64,000 nt of DNA from Aphanothece cf. minutissima CCALA 015. GTDB lineage: Bacteria > Cyanobacteriota > Cyanobacteriia > PCC-6307 > Cyanobiaceae. Under the pieces are notes generated by a model. The model was not told the DNA's origin. It saw only the letters and a program-made list of their open reading frames with translations, and ran no database searches. Below, one piece after another: positions 20,828 through 34,968 of this stretch (position 1 is the stretch's first letter; the number at the start of each line of letters is the position of its first letter). The stretch spans positions 1-64,000 of the forward strand of contig PVWP01000007.1 in the NCBI GenBank assembly GCA_003003925.1, read 5' to 3'. The position numbers and the translations under genes were made by a program.

Positions 20828-20880
20828 GGCGACGAAACGACTCAGGCCACTCTGCCAGTGGTTCCGTTCCGTCCCAGGAA

Positions 20881-22734
20881 TCAGTCGCCCGGCGGCCTGC
20901 CGGCCGGCCCCAGGCGGGTGGCGGCTTCGCCTCCCCCGATGGGCACCAGGCCCAGGCCGTTGTGGACCGAGCCGGCCACGCCGCGCCCTTTGACCCGGTG
21001 GCTGCCGCCCATCACCAGGCCGGTGGAACTGCCCCCGTCGAGGTTGAGGGCGTCCACCAGCCCCATCTGCTGCAGCAGCCAGGCGGTCTCGGAGAGGGTG
21101 GGCCCGGCGCCCCCCCCGGCTCCCTCCAGGGTCACCAGCCACAGCAGGGTGCCGTCGCTGCCCACCACGGTGCGGGGGGCCCCCTGGCCCAGGAAGGCGG
21201 CCCCGAAGCCTTCGGCGGCGCCGTTGAGCACGATCCGGCCGTTCTGGAGCAGCAGCGGTCCGCCCCCCATCACGGAGGAGGCGTTGCCCACCGGATCGCT
21301 GGGCCGGCTCTCGATCCGCAGCCGGTCCCCCTCGCTCCAGGGCAGGTCGGCCCCGCCCCGGGCGACCACCAGGGTCTCCTCCGGCCGCAGCGGCAGCCCC
21401 GCCGCCAGTTCGGCGCTGCCGATCCGGCGCTGCACCTGGCCGCCGCTCAGCAGCAGACCCGTTTCGGAGCCGGTCAGGGCCTGGTACAGCCGACCCCACT
21501 CGGCCGTGTAGCGGCTCAGGCCCCGCTGGGCCAGGCCGCTGTTCACGGTCAGGAGCGGCAGACGCTGGCCCCGGTCGTCGCTGATCCATTCCTCCAGGCG
21601 CAGGCGGCCGAAGCGCGGCAGGCTGCGGGGCTCCCAGCCCACCACGCCGCGGTTGAGGATCGGCCCGGACAGCCAGCGACCCTGGTCCCGCAGGGCGCCG
21701 AGGGGAAGCCGGCGCACCCGGTTGAAGAAGCCGCCGTTGATCGCCACCAGGGCGTCCTGGCGCTGGGCCAGGGCCGTCAGGGAGCTGAGCCCCGCCATGC
21801 CGTCGGGGCGGCTGAGGGTGCGCAGTTCCAGGGGACCGCTGCGCGGATCGATGCGGACGGCGTTGACCAGGACCCGGGTGCCGCCCACGCTGCGCACCTG
21901 CTGGTCCCAGCGCAGCTGGGAGCCCAGCATCGCCAGCAGCCGCGGATCGATCGGGGTCGGCGCCTCCGGCGCCGTGCCGACGCTGCCGGCGCCCTGGGGC
22001 AGGTCGATCACCACCCGGGCCGGACCCCCCAGGGTGAAGGTGCGCAGCGGGGCGCCGCCGCCCGGCACCGCCAGGGTCAGGTCCGCCCCGACGGCGCCGC
22101 TGCGCAGGCCCCGCGCGGTGAGCTGGGCCAGCTGGTCGGGCCGGCTGAGCAGGGCCAGCTGCAGGCTCCCCTCGCTGCTGCGCACCAGGGTGGGTCCGTC
22201 GAGGTCCAGCACCACTCGGCGGACGCCGGCCTGCTCCGAACTGCGCACCTGGAGCAGCCGCGGCGCCGGCAGGCGCAGCTCCAGCCGCTCGCCGCGGCGC
22301 TCCACCGTCACGCCCATGTCCAGAAGGAGGCCCGCCACGTCGACGGCCACCTCATCCGCCAGGGACCGCTGCTGCGCCGGTGGCACCAGCAGTTCCCGGC
22401 CGAACCACTCCAGGGCCAGGGCGCCATCGGGCCTGGAGCGGCCGCTGAAGCCCAGCTGGCCTTCGAGCACCTCCAGCGGCAGCCACAGGGCCTCCGGCCG
22501 GCGCGGGTCCTCGCCGCTCCAGCGCCAGGCGGCCTGCTGGCTGCGGCCGTTGAGCGTCAGCCCGGTGCCGCCGACCTCCGCAGCGGGGGCCCCCCGCAGG
22601 CTCCCGGGCCGGCTGGCGCTTGGCGCCGGCAGCTCCGGCAGGGCCGGGGGGATCGGCGGCGGGGCTGCCCTGGTGACCGGGGGAGCTCCGATCAGGGCCA
22701 GCAGGGCCAGGGTGATCGGCAGAGTCCTGGCCAT
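20881..22734 (-). CDS. Exported phosphodiester glycosidase family protein
   Basis: A 617-residue protein with an N-terminal signal peptide (MARTLPITLALLALIGAPPV, then TRAAPPP). The middle part (about residues 60-290) resembles AMIN/copper-amine-oxidase-N-like beta domains (VEVAVDVAGLLLDMG and RRVVLDLDGPTLVR). The C-terminal half is the NAGPA/phosphodiester glycosidase domain (DUF2233): ALVAINGGFFNRVRRLPLGA, then NPILNRG-type and ALNLDGGSSTGLVMGG motifs. Relatives cleave GlcNAc-1-phosphodiester bonds or process exopolysaccharide/cell-wall glycans in the periplasm. ATG 22734 gives the signal peptide directly. It is divergent from Fd-GOGAT, with 210 bases between starts. Confidence 0.85.
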   Translation of the reverse strand: MARTLPITLALLALIGAPPVTRAAPPPIPPALPELPAPSASRPGSLRGAPAAEVGGTGLTLNGRSQQAAWRWSGEDPRRPEALWLPLEVLEGQLGFSGRSRPDGALALEWFGRELLVPPAQQRSLADEVAVDVAGLLLDMGVTVERRGERLELRLPAPRLLQVRSSEQAGVRRVVLDLDGPTLVRSSEGSLQLALLSRPDQLAQLTARGLRSGAVGADLTLAVPGGGAPLRTFTLGGPARVVIDLPQGAGSVGTAPEAPTPIDPRLLAMLGSQLRWDQQVRSVGGTRVLVNAVRIDPRSGPLELRTLSRPDGMAGLSSLTALAQRQDALVAINGGFFNRVRRLPLGALRDQGRWLSGPILNRGVVGWEPRSLPRFGRLRLEEWISDDRGQRLPLLTVNSGLAQRGLSRYTAEWGRLYQALTGSETGLLLSGGQVQRRIGSAELAAGLPLRPEETLVVARGGADLPWSEGDRLRIESRPSDPVGNASSVMGGGPLLLQNGRIVLNGAAEGFGAAFLGQGAPRTVVGSDGTLLWLVTLEGAGGGAGPTLSETAWLLQQMGLVDALNLDGGSSTGLVMGGSHRVKGRGVAGSVHNGLGLVPIGGGEAATRLGPAGRPPGD

Positions 22735-22944
22735 CGATGACGTCCTGCTCCTGAGGCAAAAAGTTAGTCCCACCGCTCCCGGGTGGGGGCGGCTGCCTAG
22801 GATCGATGGCTCGCCCTGTCGTTGCGGACACGGCTGCTGCACGGGTGACACGGCAGCTCCTCGGCAGGCCCCCCCTGCCGGCGTCCTTAGGCTTGATCCC
22901 TCCAAGCCCGTTCCAGCTCCGTCTCAGCAGCCCCAACCTGGCCT

Positions 22945-27549
<4,605 letters not shown>

Positions 27550-27576
27550 GCAGGTCTGCGGTTCAGCGGGCCAGGC

Positions 27577-27918
27577 TCAGAAGTCGTCGTAGACCTTCTG
27601 GAAGGCGGCGAAGGTGTCGTCGTTGTTCATGCCGGCCACGGCGATCGACACGGCACCCAGCTGGCTGCTGCAGCTGATCGACAGGGCCATGGGCAGGCTG
27701 GCGTGGTCGGCGTAGAGAGAGCGGCTCTTGCCGGTGCCGGTCACCTGCACGTCGTCGGTGAAGCCGTTCTTGCTGGCCACGGTCTTGGCGTTCTCCACGC
27801 AGGCCATCAGGTTGTCCACCCCCAGCACCACATCCGTGTACACGTGGGGCACGGCCAGGGCCGGCTCCGCCGGTGCGAGCAGGGCCAGCAGGAGGCCGAC
27901 GGAGGCGAGTTTGCTCAT
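27577..27918 (-). CDS. Small exported protein of unknown function
   Basis: A 113-residue protein with a clear signal peptide (MSKLASVGLLLALLAPAEPA, cleavage probably after ALA). The mature part of about 90 residues contains two cysteines (MACVENAK and ISCSSQLG) that could form a disulfide, and ends in TFAAFQKVYDDF. I do not recognise a family. It converges with gltB, with 27 bases between stops, and lies 53 bases downstream of lipA on the same strand, so it may be read from the lipA promoter. Confidence 0.7.
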   Translation of the reverse strand: MSKLASVGLLLALLAPAEPALAVPHVYTDVVLGVDNLMACVENAKTVASKNGFTDDVQVTGTGKSRSLYADHASLPMALSISCSSQLGAVSIAVAGMNNDDTFAAFQKVYDDF

Positions 27919-27971
27919 GACCGGACCACGGGGCGGCGGAATCCCAATCCTGCATCGGGATCCCCTTGGTC

Positions 27972-28874
27972 TCAGCGGGGGTGCTCCTGCATCAGGCGAC
28001 GGACCTCGCCGGCGTGGTAGCTGCTGCGGGTGAGCGGACTGCTCACCACCTGGAGGAAGCCCAGGTCGCCTTCCCCGTGACGGCGGAAGCTTTCGAACAC
28101 CTCCGGCGACGCGAAGCGCTGGACCGGCAGATGTTTCGGGCCGGGGGAGAGGTACTGGCCGATGGTGACGATGTCGACGGCGTGGGCGCGCAGATCGGCC
28201 ATCACGGCGCGGACCTCGTCGTCGCTTTCGCCCAGGCCCACCATCAGCCCTGACTTGGTGTAGGTGCGCGGCCAGCCCTCACGGACCCGGCGCAGCAGCT
28301 CCAGCGAGCGTCCGTACACCCCCTGGGGCCGCACCTGCCGGTAGAGCCGGGGCACGGTCTCGATGTTGTGGTTGAGCACCTCCGGTGCCGCCGCCATCAC
28401 CGCCGCCAGGGCCTCCCAGGCACCGCACAGATCGGGCAGCAGGATCTCGATCGTGGTGAGGGGGGACGTGCGCCGCACCGCCTCGATGCAGGCCACGAAC
28501 TGGCTGGCGCCGCCGTCGGCCAGGTCGTCCCGGTTGACCGAGGTGATCACCACATGGCTCAGGCCCATGCGCCGCACCGCCTCCCCGAGGCGCTCGGGTT
28601 CGGTGGGGTCCAGGGCCCGCACGCTGCGGTCGAAGTCGATGTCGCAGTAGGGGCAGGCCCGGGTGCAGCCCGGCCCCATGATCAGGAAGGTGGCGGTGCC
28701 GCCGGCGAAACACTCGCCGATGTTCGGGCAGCTGGCCTCCTGGCAGACCGTGTTGAGCCTGAGGTCGACCAGCAGATCCGCCACCGCGCCGATCCGCTCC
28801 CGCTGCGGTGCCTTGACCCGCAGCCAGGGGGGCTTGGCGGGGGCGGGCCGGGGGTCGCTGACGGTCACGGGCAT
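27972..28874 (-). CDS. lipA: Lipoyl synthase
   Basis: A 300-residue radical SAM enzyme that inserts two sulfurs into the octanoyl group on the E2/H proteins of 2-oxoacid dehydrogenases and the glycine cleavage system. The auxiliary cluster cysteines are in [15 protein letters not shown], the radical SAM CxxxCxxC in [13 protein letters not shown], and the C-terminal RSSYHAGE serine ligand motif is present. Length and start fit the family. It is transcribed away from tRNA-Pro, which starts 85 bases upstream on the opposite strand. Confidence 0.96.
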   Translation of the reverse strand: MPVTVSDPRPAPAKPPWLRVKAPQRERIGAVADLLVDLRLNTVCQEASCPNIGECFAGGTATFLIMGPGCTRACPYCDIDFDRSVRALDPTEPERLGEAVRRMGLSHVVITSVNRDDLADGGASQFVACIEAVRRTSPLTTIEILLPDLCGAWEALAAVMAAAPEVLNHNIETVPRLYRQVRPQGVYGRSLELLRRVREGWPRTYTKSGLMVGLGESDDEVRAVMADLRAHAVDIVTIGQYLSPGPKHLPVQRFASPEVFESFRRHGEGDLGFLQVVSSPLTRSSYHAGEVRRLMQEHPR

Positions 28875-28959
28875 CGCGGGGCTGTGCGGACTGTAGGCAG
28901 GACACTCCGGACGCCCGGGGCACCGGCCGGCTGCAGCCCATCCCCTAAAGTCTGGCCAT

Positions 28960-29033
28960 CGGGATGTGGCGCAGCTTGGTAGCGCACTTCGTTCGGGACG
29001 AAGGGGCCGCAGGTTCGAATCCTGTCATCCCGA
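28960..29033 (+). tRNA. tRNA-Pro (anticodon CGG)
   Basis: A 74-base cloverleaf. The acceptor is CGGGATG paired with CATCCCG, the D arm GCGC-agcttggta-GCGC, the anticodon stem CTTCG/CGAAG closing the loop TTCGGGA (anticodon CGG, reading CCG), and the T arm GCAGG-TTCGAAT-CCTGT. The discriminator is A; CCA is not encoded. It is flanked by lipA (divergent) and the convergent cbiG-cobJ gene. Confidence 0.95.
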
Positions 29034-29043
29034 TTCTTTTTTT
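29034..29043 (+). terminator. T-run after tRNA-Pro
   Basis: TTCTTTTTTT directly follows the tRNA 3' end. With the tRNA fold as the upstream structure this can end transcription. No additional hairpin is seen. Confidence 0.4.
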
Positions 29044-29051
29044 CCCGGTCC

Positions 29052-30905
29052 TCAGGCCAGGGCTGCCCCCGGATAGCCCCGCGGGGTGACCATGCGGCCG
29101 TCCTGGACCCGGGTGGAACGGTTCCCCACCAGCACCAGCGTCAGCATGTCCACCCGGTCCTCGGGCAGGGTGCCCAGGGTGTGGAGGCTGAGCGCCTCTT
29201 CCGCGCGCCCCAGCTGGCGGGCCAGCAGCACCGGCGTTGTGGCCGGCCGGCCTTCGCCCAGCAGTTCGATGGCCCGGCCCAGCTGCCACGGCCTGCCAAG
29301 GGAGCGGGGGTTGTAGAGGGCCACGACGAAATCGCCGCTCGCGGCACCCTTCAGCCGCCGTTCGATCACCTCCCAGGGGGTGAGGCGGTCGCTGAGGCTG
29401 ATGGTGCAGAAGTCGTGCATGAGCGGGGCTCCGACCCGGGCGGCGGCCAGTTGCAGGGCCGAGAGCCCCGGGTGCACCGTGAAGGCCGGACGGTCGAGGA
29501 CCGGCAGCTGCAGCCAGAGCTCCAGCGCCAGCCCCGCCATGCCGTAGATGCCGCTGTCCCCGGAGGAGATCAGGGCCACGTCGAGGCCCTGGCGGGCCAG
29601 GTCGAGGGCCTCGGCGCAGCGGGCCCGCTCCTCCGTCAGCCGGCCCTCGCGGCGCAGCTGGTCGGGGCGCCGCAGGGGTTCCAGCAGGTCGAGGTAGAGC
29701 CCGTAGCCCACCCACACCGTTGTTGCGGCCAGGGCCCGGCGGGCATCGCCGCTGAGCAGGTCGATCGGGCCCGGACCGCTGCCCACCAGATGCAGGCTGC
29801 CCCGCTGCGGGGCCCACTGGCGGGTCGCCAGGGCCACCGCCAGGGTGGCGGCCCCCCGCTCTCCACTGGCGGCGCGGCCGATCCGCTTCTCCAGCAGCAG
29901 GCGGGGCGCCGTCCCCGCCAGGTCGGTCAGCGGCCGGCCCGCCTCCGATGCCGCCTGCAGGGCGGCGGCTTCGGCCACGCTGGACGTGCCCATCTCCCGG
30001 GCCACGGCCTCCGAGGGATGGGGCACGGCGACCGCCGCCAGGGTGGGGGCGTCGTAGAGGCGCAGGGGCCAGCCGTGCTGCTCCGCCAGCGCCAGCAGGG
30101 CGGGTTCATCCCCCTTGCGATCGATGCTGGCCAGGCCGGCCACGGCCTCCGGGGCCAGTCCCTGCTGCGCCAGGCCTTCCGCCACCAGCCGCTCCAGCAC
30201 CGGCAGGCTCGTGTCCCGCTCGCAGCCGATGCCCAGCCAGAGGCAGGGGGGATGCCAGCGGCAGCCCGCGCCGTTGCGGGGCCCGACCACCAGGGCCGCC
30301 TCGGCGTCGGTCTGGCTGCGGTCCCCGTGGCGGCTGTCGCCCTCACCGCTCTTGTTCTTGCCGGCACCGGCGGCCTCCAGCCCCTGCCACAGCGTCGTGC
30401 CCGCCTCCTGGCGCAGCACGGGGCGGCCACCGCCGGCCGCCTGCACCATCAGCCCCCTCCAGTCCCCGGCGCCGCGGCGCCAGCCCCAGGCCTGGCCGAA
30501 GGCATCCAGGGGCAGTCGACCCAGGGCGGCGCCGGCACCGGTGAGCACGGCCTGGCCACCCACCAGGGCGGCGATCTCCTCGGCGAGCCGCTCTCCCCCG
30601 GCGCCGTGGCCCCCCAGCAGGGGCACCACGAAGCGACCCCGCGGGTCCACCACCAGCACGGCGGGATCGTTCTGTTTGTCGCCGATCAGGGGGGCGATCA
30701 GCCGGGTCACCAGCCCACAGGCCCCAACGGCCACCACCGCGTCGGCCGTCCCCCAATGCCGCGCCAGCCATGGGCCGGAGGCCTCCTCCTCCTCCGCCTC
30801 CCGCACCACGTGGAGCAGGCCGGCCTGGCGCAGCCGCTGCAGCATCGGGGTGGCCGTGGGACTGAAGCCGAGACCGATGTGTCGCCGCCGTGTCGGGTCG
30901 CTCAA
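29052..30905 (-). CDS. CbiG-CobJ fusion, B12 synthesis
   Basis: A 617-residue bifunctional protein. The N-terminal CbiG part (cobalt-precorrin-5A hydrolase) has the central segment AVVAVGACGLVTRLIAPLIG, a charged linker around residues 180-200 (KNKSGEGDSRHGDRSQTDAE) and the CbiG C-terminal domain (GIGCERDTSLPVLERLV). From about residue 365 comes a precorrin-3B C17-methyltransferase (CobJ/CbiH), with LHLVGSGPGPIDLLS, ALISSGDSGIYGMAG and FVVALYNPRS. The fusion, known in cyanobacteria, covers ring contraction and the following deacylation in corrin synthesis. The start appears to be TTG at 30905, overlapping the stop of the upstream gene (TTGA), so translational coupling is likely. It converges with tRNA-Pro. 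Confidence 0.88.
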   Translation of the reverse strand: MSDPTRRRHIGLGFSPTATPMLQRLRQAGLLHVVREAEEEEASGPWLARHWGTADAVVAVGACGLVTRLIAPLIGDKQNDPAVLVVDPRGRFVVPLLGGHGAGGERLAEEIAALVGGQAVLTGAGAALGRLPLDAFGQAWGWRRGAGDWRGLMVQAAGGGRPVLRQEAGTTLWQGLEAAGAGKNKSGEGDSRHGDRSQTDAEAALVVGPRNGAGCRWHPPCLWLGIGCERDTSLPVLERLVAEGLAQQGLAPEAVAGLASIDRKGDEPALLALAEQHGWPLRLYDAPTLAAVAVPHPSEAVAREMGTSSVAEAAALQAASEAGRPLTDLAGTAPRLLLEKRIGRAASGERGAATLAVALATRQWAPQRGSLHLVGSGPGPIDLLSGDARRALAATTVWVGYGLYLDLLEPLRRPDQLRREGRLTEERARCAEALDLARQGLDVALISSGDSGIYGMAGLALELWLQLPVLDRPAFTVHPGLSALQLAAARVGAPLMHDFCTISLSDRLTPWEVIERRLKGAASGDFVVALYNPRSLGRPWQLGRAIELLGEGRPATTPVLLARQLGRAEEALSLHTLGTLPEDRVDMLTLVLVGNRSTRVQDGRMVTPRGYPGAALA

Positions 30906-32221
30906 GGGGCCACCTCCCCGTCGCGGGGGGCCTGCCCCTGGCTGCCTGCGGGGTCCTGGGGGCCGGCGTCCGCGTCGCCATCCACCGGGATGCCATCGGC
31001 GGCATCGCCGGCCGCCACCGGGCTCCCCTGCGGGGCCGGCTCCTCCGTCCGGTCGGGGATGTCCGGGTCGCCCTCCGGTCCTGCGGCGTCCGCCGCCCCG
31101 GCCGGCGCCGGCGCCGGCTCGGGCTGCACCACCTGGGGCTCCGCCATCTGCGGCTCCTCCGTCTCCTGCGGTGGTATTGGCTCCGCCATGGCCGCGGTCT
31201 CCGGCGCGGGGGGCGCGTCGGATTCCGCCGCCAGCTCTGACTCCGCCGCAGGCTCGGGCTCCGGAGCCGGCGGCGGCGGGGCCTCACCCAGCAGGATCGC
31301 CAGCTCCGAAGGGGTCAGCCGCCCCTTCTGCCAGCGGGGCGGTTCGCCGCCCGGCTCCAGGACCACCTCACCCACCAGGCTGTTGAAGGGAGGGTTGAGG
31401 GGCTCGCCCAGGCCGTCGAGCAGGTCGAGCTGGACCGCATTGCTGCCGGTGCGCCAGCCCTCCAGCCAGAGGGGCGTCTGGCGATCCACCAGGAAGCTGT
31501 CGCCGTTGATGCCGACCCGCAGCCGCCAGCTGGCATCGCCGCTGCGCAGGTTCTGCAGGGGGGCCTCCAGCAGCAGCCAGTCGAGCAGCAGCGGGGTGCT
31601 GGCCGCCGTTCCTCGGGGACTGACGGCGATCAGCTGGGGGCTGCCCGGGGCGGGCTGGCCGAGGGGATTGGCCGCCACCCTGTGCAGCCGGATCTGGCGC
31701 TGGGCCCCGGGGCTCTTCACCGCCTCACCCCAGGGCCTGGCGGCATAGACGGTCAAGCGATGGCTGCCGGGTTCCAGGGGCCGCATCGTGGTGGTGGTGG
31801 CCGTCAGCGGCAGGGGGGCATCCCCATCCAGCTGCGCCACCAGGTGGGGGCCGAGACCGAGGGGGCCCGCATCCACCAGGGGCCAGTCCTCCACCCGCAG
31901 CTGCAGGGTCCAGGGACCCGCCGGCAGCAGGGCGCCGTCGGCGGGGGAGACGATCTCCACCCGGGGGCGCCGCGCCTCGAGGGCCTCCTGCAGCTGCTGC
32001 ACCGCCAGGGGTGGGGCCACCTCCTGCTGGCTGGAGCGTCCCATGGCCGGGCTGGCCGGGGCCGCGGCGGGTGACCGTCGGCCCGGCAGGGAGAAGGCGA
32101 GGGCGGCGGGCGGCGCCAGGGCGAGCACCAGCAGCAGGGCGGCCGCGATCAGGCCGGCTCGGCAGAAGTACCTACGGACCGCCCGTTCCGCGGCGCCACG
32201 CCCCACTTCCCTGTCGCCCAC
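30902..32221 (-). CDS. Membrane-anchored Pro/Glu/Ala-rich protein of unknown function
   Basis: A 439-residue protein. A hydrophobic segment (LIAAALLLVLALAPPAALA) close to the N-terminus is a signal peptide or anchor. Residues about 85-300 form beta-rich, Ig-like modules (PRVEIVSPADGALLPAG; PLEPGSHRLTVYAARPWGE). The last 130 residues are low-complexity and acidic, rich in Pro, Glu and Ala, and presumably disordered. I do not recognise a family. The GTG at 32221 was preferred because GGAG lies just upstream and it gives a compact N-terminus; a TTG at 32296 would add 25 residues. It overlaps the start of cbiG-cobJ. Confidence 0.65.
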   Translation of the reverse strand: MGDREVGRGAAERAVRRYFCRAGLIAAALLLVLALAPPAALAFSLPGRRSPAAAPASPAMGRSSQQEVAPPLAVQQLQEALEARRPRVEIVSPADGALLPAGPWTLQLRVEDWPLVDAGPLGLGPHLVAQLDGDAPLPLTATTTTMRPLEPGSHRLTVYAARPWGEAVKSPGAQRQIRLHRVAANPLGQPAPGSPQLIAVSPRGTAASTPLLLDWLLLEAPLQNLRSGDASWRLRVGINGDSFLVDRQTPLWLEGWRTGSNAVQLDLLDGLGEPLNPPFNSLVGEVVLEPGGEPPRWQKGRLTPSELAILLGEAPPPPAPEPEPAAESELAAESDAPPAPETAAMAEPIPPQETEEPQMAEPQVVQPEPAPAPAGAADAAGPEGDPDIPDRTEEPAPQGSPVAAGDAADGIPVDGDADAGPQDPAGSQGQAPRDGEVAP

Positions 32222-32338
32222 GCGCTCTCCGTCGTTCGTGGCGCCATTCTGCGTCGGGGGCCGGGGCGGGCTGATCGACTGTTGAAATCGCTGCAAAATG
32301 CAGCAAGGGGTTATAGAAACCCCGTCGTTTTCTCGATT

Positions 32339-32355
32339 GTTACGTTGTTGACAAC
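32339..32355 (+). promoter_or_regulatory. HLR1-like element (possible RpaB site) upstream of psaA
   Basis: GTTACGTT-G-TTGACAAC. The first octamer matches the HLR1 half-site KTTACAWW at 7 of 8 positions and the second at 6 of 8, but the spacer is one base rather than the usual two. The same stretch also contains the inverted repeat TGTTG-A-CAACA (32346-32356) and a TTGACA hexamer. RpaB binding to HLR1 sites activates photosystem I genes under low light in Synechocystis and Synechococcus elongatus; assignment here is tentative. Confidence 0.35.
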
Positions 32356-32440
32356 ATGTCGCCAGACCTCAGTCGCAGCCTTGGAACCGCTGGGATTAAA
32401 CCTTTGTAACTGGCGACCGAATCGCCTTGTTTTCGACCCC

Positions 32441-32446
32441 TATACT
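32441..32446 (+). promoter_or_regulatory. Candidate -10 element for psaAB
   Basis: TATACT, a good sigma-70 -10 hexamer, in an otherwise GC-rich region. No canonical -35 sits 17 bases upstream (CGAATC), which fits an activator-dependent promoter. Initiation would be near 32453, giving a leader of about 190 bases. Confidence 0.45.
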
Positions 32447-32644
32447 TCCGCCAGCGGTCCCCTTTCGGGGCCCAAAGCCCCAGTCGCTGCAAGGGATTTC
32501 TCCCCCACCGCGACTGGTGCCCATGGTCGGGGCTTCCCGGCCATGGGGCCCACCGATGGGGCCGGGACGGTCGCATGACCTGTCCCCGGCGTCCGTCGAA
32601 GGGGTGGACCTCCACCTCGACCCCGTCCCTCGAGGAACGTCTCG

Positions 32645-34948
32645 ATGACCATCAGCCCACCAGAGCGTGGGAAAACGGCGAAGGACATGGTTGACCGGAA
32701 CCCCGTTCCCGTCGACTTCGATGTTCTCGGCAAGCCCGGGCACTTCGATCGCACCCTCGCCAAAGGTCCCAAAACCACCACCTGGATTTGGAACCTCCAC
32801 GCCAACGCTCACGATTTCGACAGCCACACGAGCGATCTTGAAGAGGTCTCCCGGAAGATCTTCAGCGCTCACTTCGGCCATCTGGCCGTCATCTTCATCT
32901 GGCTGAGCGGCGCCTTCTATCACGGAGCCCGCTTCTCCAACTACACCGGCTGGCTGGCCGACCCCCTGCACGTCAAACCCAGTGCCCAGGTGGTCTGGCC
33001 GATCTTCGGTCAGGAAATTCTCAATGGCGATGTGGGTGCCGGCTTCCACGGCATCCAGATCACCTCCGGCCTCTTCCATGTGTGGAGAGCCTGGGGATTC
33101 ACCAACGAGTTCCAGCTCCTCTGCACCGCCATCGGTGCCCTGGTGATGGCCGGCCTGATGCTCAACGCCGGTGTCTTCCACTACCACAAGGCAGCGCCGA
33201 AGCTGGAGTGGTTCCAGAACGTTGAGTCCATGCTCAACCACCACCTCGCCGGCCTGCTCGGGCTCGGGTCCCTGTCCTGGACAGGTCACCTGCTGCACGT
33301 GTCCCTGCCCACCACCCAGTTGATGGATGCCATCGACGCCGGCAACCCGCTGGTGCTCAACGGCAAGACCATCGCGTCGGTGGCCGACATCCCGCTCCCC
33401 CACGAGTTCATCAACCAGGACGTGCTGGCCCAGCTCTTCCCTGGTTTCGGTGCGGGTATCTCCGCCTTCTTCACCGGCAACTGGGCCGCCTACAGCGATT
33501 TCCTCACCTTCAAAGGTGGTCTGAATCCTGTGACCGGCAGCCTCTGGATGACCGACATCGCCCATCACCATCTGGCGATTGCGGTGCTGTTCATCGTGGC
33601 TGGCCACATGTACCGCACCAACTGGGGCATCGGTCACAGCATCAAGGAGATTCTCGAGGGCCAGAAGGGTGATCCCCTGCTGTTCCCCGCGCCCAAAGGT
33701 CACGATGGGCTCTATGAGTTCCTGACCACCTCCTGGCACGCCCAGCTGGGTCTCAACCTGGCGCTGTTCGGTTCGCTCACGATCATCGTGGCGCACCACA
33801 TGTATGCGATGCCTCCGTATCCCTACATCGGTATCGACTACCCGACCCAGCTGTCGCTGTTCACCCACCACATGTGGATCGGCGGCTTCCTGATCGTCGG
33901 AGCCGGTGCCCATGCGGCCATCGCACTCATCCGCGACTACGACCCTGCCAAGAACATCGACAACGTGCTGGATCGGGTGCTGAAAGCCCGTGACGCCCTG
34001 ATCAGCCACCTGAACTGGGTGTGCATTTTCCTGGGCTTCCACAGCTTCGGCCTCTACATCCACAACGACACCATGAGTGCCCTGGGACGTCCCCAGGACA
34101 TGTTCAGCGACACCGCGATCCAGCTGAAGCCCGTCTTCGCGCAATGGATCCAGGGCCTGCACGCCGCTGCCGCCGGCACCACCGCTCCCAATGCGCTGGC
34201 CGGTGTGAGTGAAGTGTTCAACGGCGCTGTCGTCGCCGTCGGCGGCAAGGTGGCCGCTGCGCCGATCCCCCTGGGAACGGCCGACTTCATGGTCCACCAC
34301 ATCCACGCCTTCACGATCCACGTCACCGTGCTGATCCTGCTGAAGGGTGTGCTCTACGCGCGCAGCTCCCGCCTCGTCCCCGACAAGGCGAACCTGGGCT
34401 TCCGCTTCCCCTGCGACGGCCCCGGCCGTGGCGGTACCTGTCAGGTGTCGGCCTGGGACCACGTGTTCCTCGGCCTGTTCTGGATGTACAACTCCCTGTC
34501 GATCGTCATTTTCCACTTCAGCTGGAAGATGCAGAGCGACGTGTGGGGCACCGTCAATGCCGACGGCAGCGTCCAGCACATCACCAACGGCAACTTCGCC
34601 CAGGGTGCCATCACCATCAATGGCTGGCTCCGGGACTTCCTCTGGGCTCAGGCTGCCCAGGTGCTGAACAGCTACGGCTCGTCCTCCAGCGCCTACGGTC
34701 TGATGTTCCTGGGTGCCCACTTCGTCTGGGCCTTCAGCCTCATGTTCCTCTTCAGCGGCCGCGGCTACTGGCAGGAACTGATCGAGTCCATCGTCTGGGC
34801 TCACAACAAGCTGAAGGTGGCTCCCGCCATCCAACCGCGGGCGCTCTCCATCACCCAAGGCCGTGCCGTCGGTGTCGCCCATTACCTGCTGGGCGGTATC
34901 GCGACCACCTGGGCCTTCTTCCTGTCCCGACTCATCGCGGTCGGCTGA
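32645..34948 (+). CDS. psaA: Photosystem I P700 apoprotein A1
   Basis: A 767-residue core subunit of photosystem I with 11 transmembrane helices. It binds P700, most antenna chlorophylls, A0/A1, and with PsaB the 4Fe-4S cluster FX. The FX ligands are C590 and C599 in [12 protein letters not shown]. Many His ligands are visible ([37 protein letters not shown]). A Shine-Dalgarno GAGGAA precedes the ATG. The stop is 20 bases before psaB, so the pair is one operon ended by a strong terminator at 37251. Confidence 0.99.
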   Translation: MTISPPERGKTAKDMVDRNPVPVDFDVLGKPGHFDRTLAKGPKTTTWIWNLHANAHDFDSHTSDLEEVSRKIFSAHFGHLAVIFIWLSGAFYHGARFSNYTGWLADPLHVKPSAQVVWPIFGQEILNGDVGAGFHGIQITSGLFHVWRAWGFTNEFQLLCTAIGALVMAGLMLNAGVFHYHKAAPKLEWFQNVESMLNHHLAGLLGLGSLSWTGHLLHVSLPTTQLMDAIDAGNPLVLNGKTIASVADIPLPHEFINQDVLAQLFPGFGAGISAFFTGNWAAYSDFLTFKGGLNPVTGSLWMTDIAHHHLAIAVLFIVAGHMYRTNWGIGHSIKEILEGQKGDPLLFPAPKGHDGLYEFLTTSWHAQLGLNLALFGSLTIIVAHHMYAMPPYPYIGIDYPTQLSLFTHHMWIGGFLIVGAGAHAAIALIRDYDPAKNIDNVLDRVLKARDALISHLNWVCIFLGFHSFGLYIHNDTMSALGRPQDMFSDTAIQLKPVFAQWIQGLHAAAAGTTAPNALAGVSEVFNGAVVAVGGKVAAAPIPLGTADFMVHHIHAFTIHVTVLILLKGVLYARSSRLVPDKANLGFRFPCDGPGRGGTCQVSAWDHVFLGLFWMYNSLSIVIFHFSWKMQSDVWGTVNADGSVQHITNGNFAQGAITINGWLRDFLWAQAAQVLNSYGSSSSAYGLMFLGAHFVWAFSLMFLFSGRGYWQELIESIVWAHNKLKVAPAIQPRALSITQGRAVGVAHYLLGGIATTWAFFLSRLIAVG

Positions 34949-34968
34949 CCTCCACCTGACCTTTCCCA

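Larger units (their letters stand above)
32222..32644 (+). promoter_or_regulatory. psaA upstream region and long leader
   Basis: 423 bases without a gene. They contain a GGGGTT/AACCCC hairpin (32307-32323), an HLR1-like element (32339-32355), and a -10-like TATACT (32441-32446). About 190 GC-rich bases follow, with inverted GGCCCC/GGGGCC-type segments, up to a good Shine-Dalgarno GAGGAA a few bases before the psaA ATG. Long leaders and RpaB-dependent light control are known for cyanobacterial psaAB; their use here is inferred. Confidence 0.55.

Noticed and set aside
22735..22944. NtcA site before Fd-GOGAT
   Set aside because: I looked for GTA-N8-TAC at a suitable distance from a -10 and found none.
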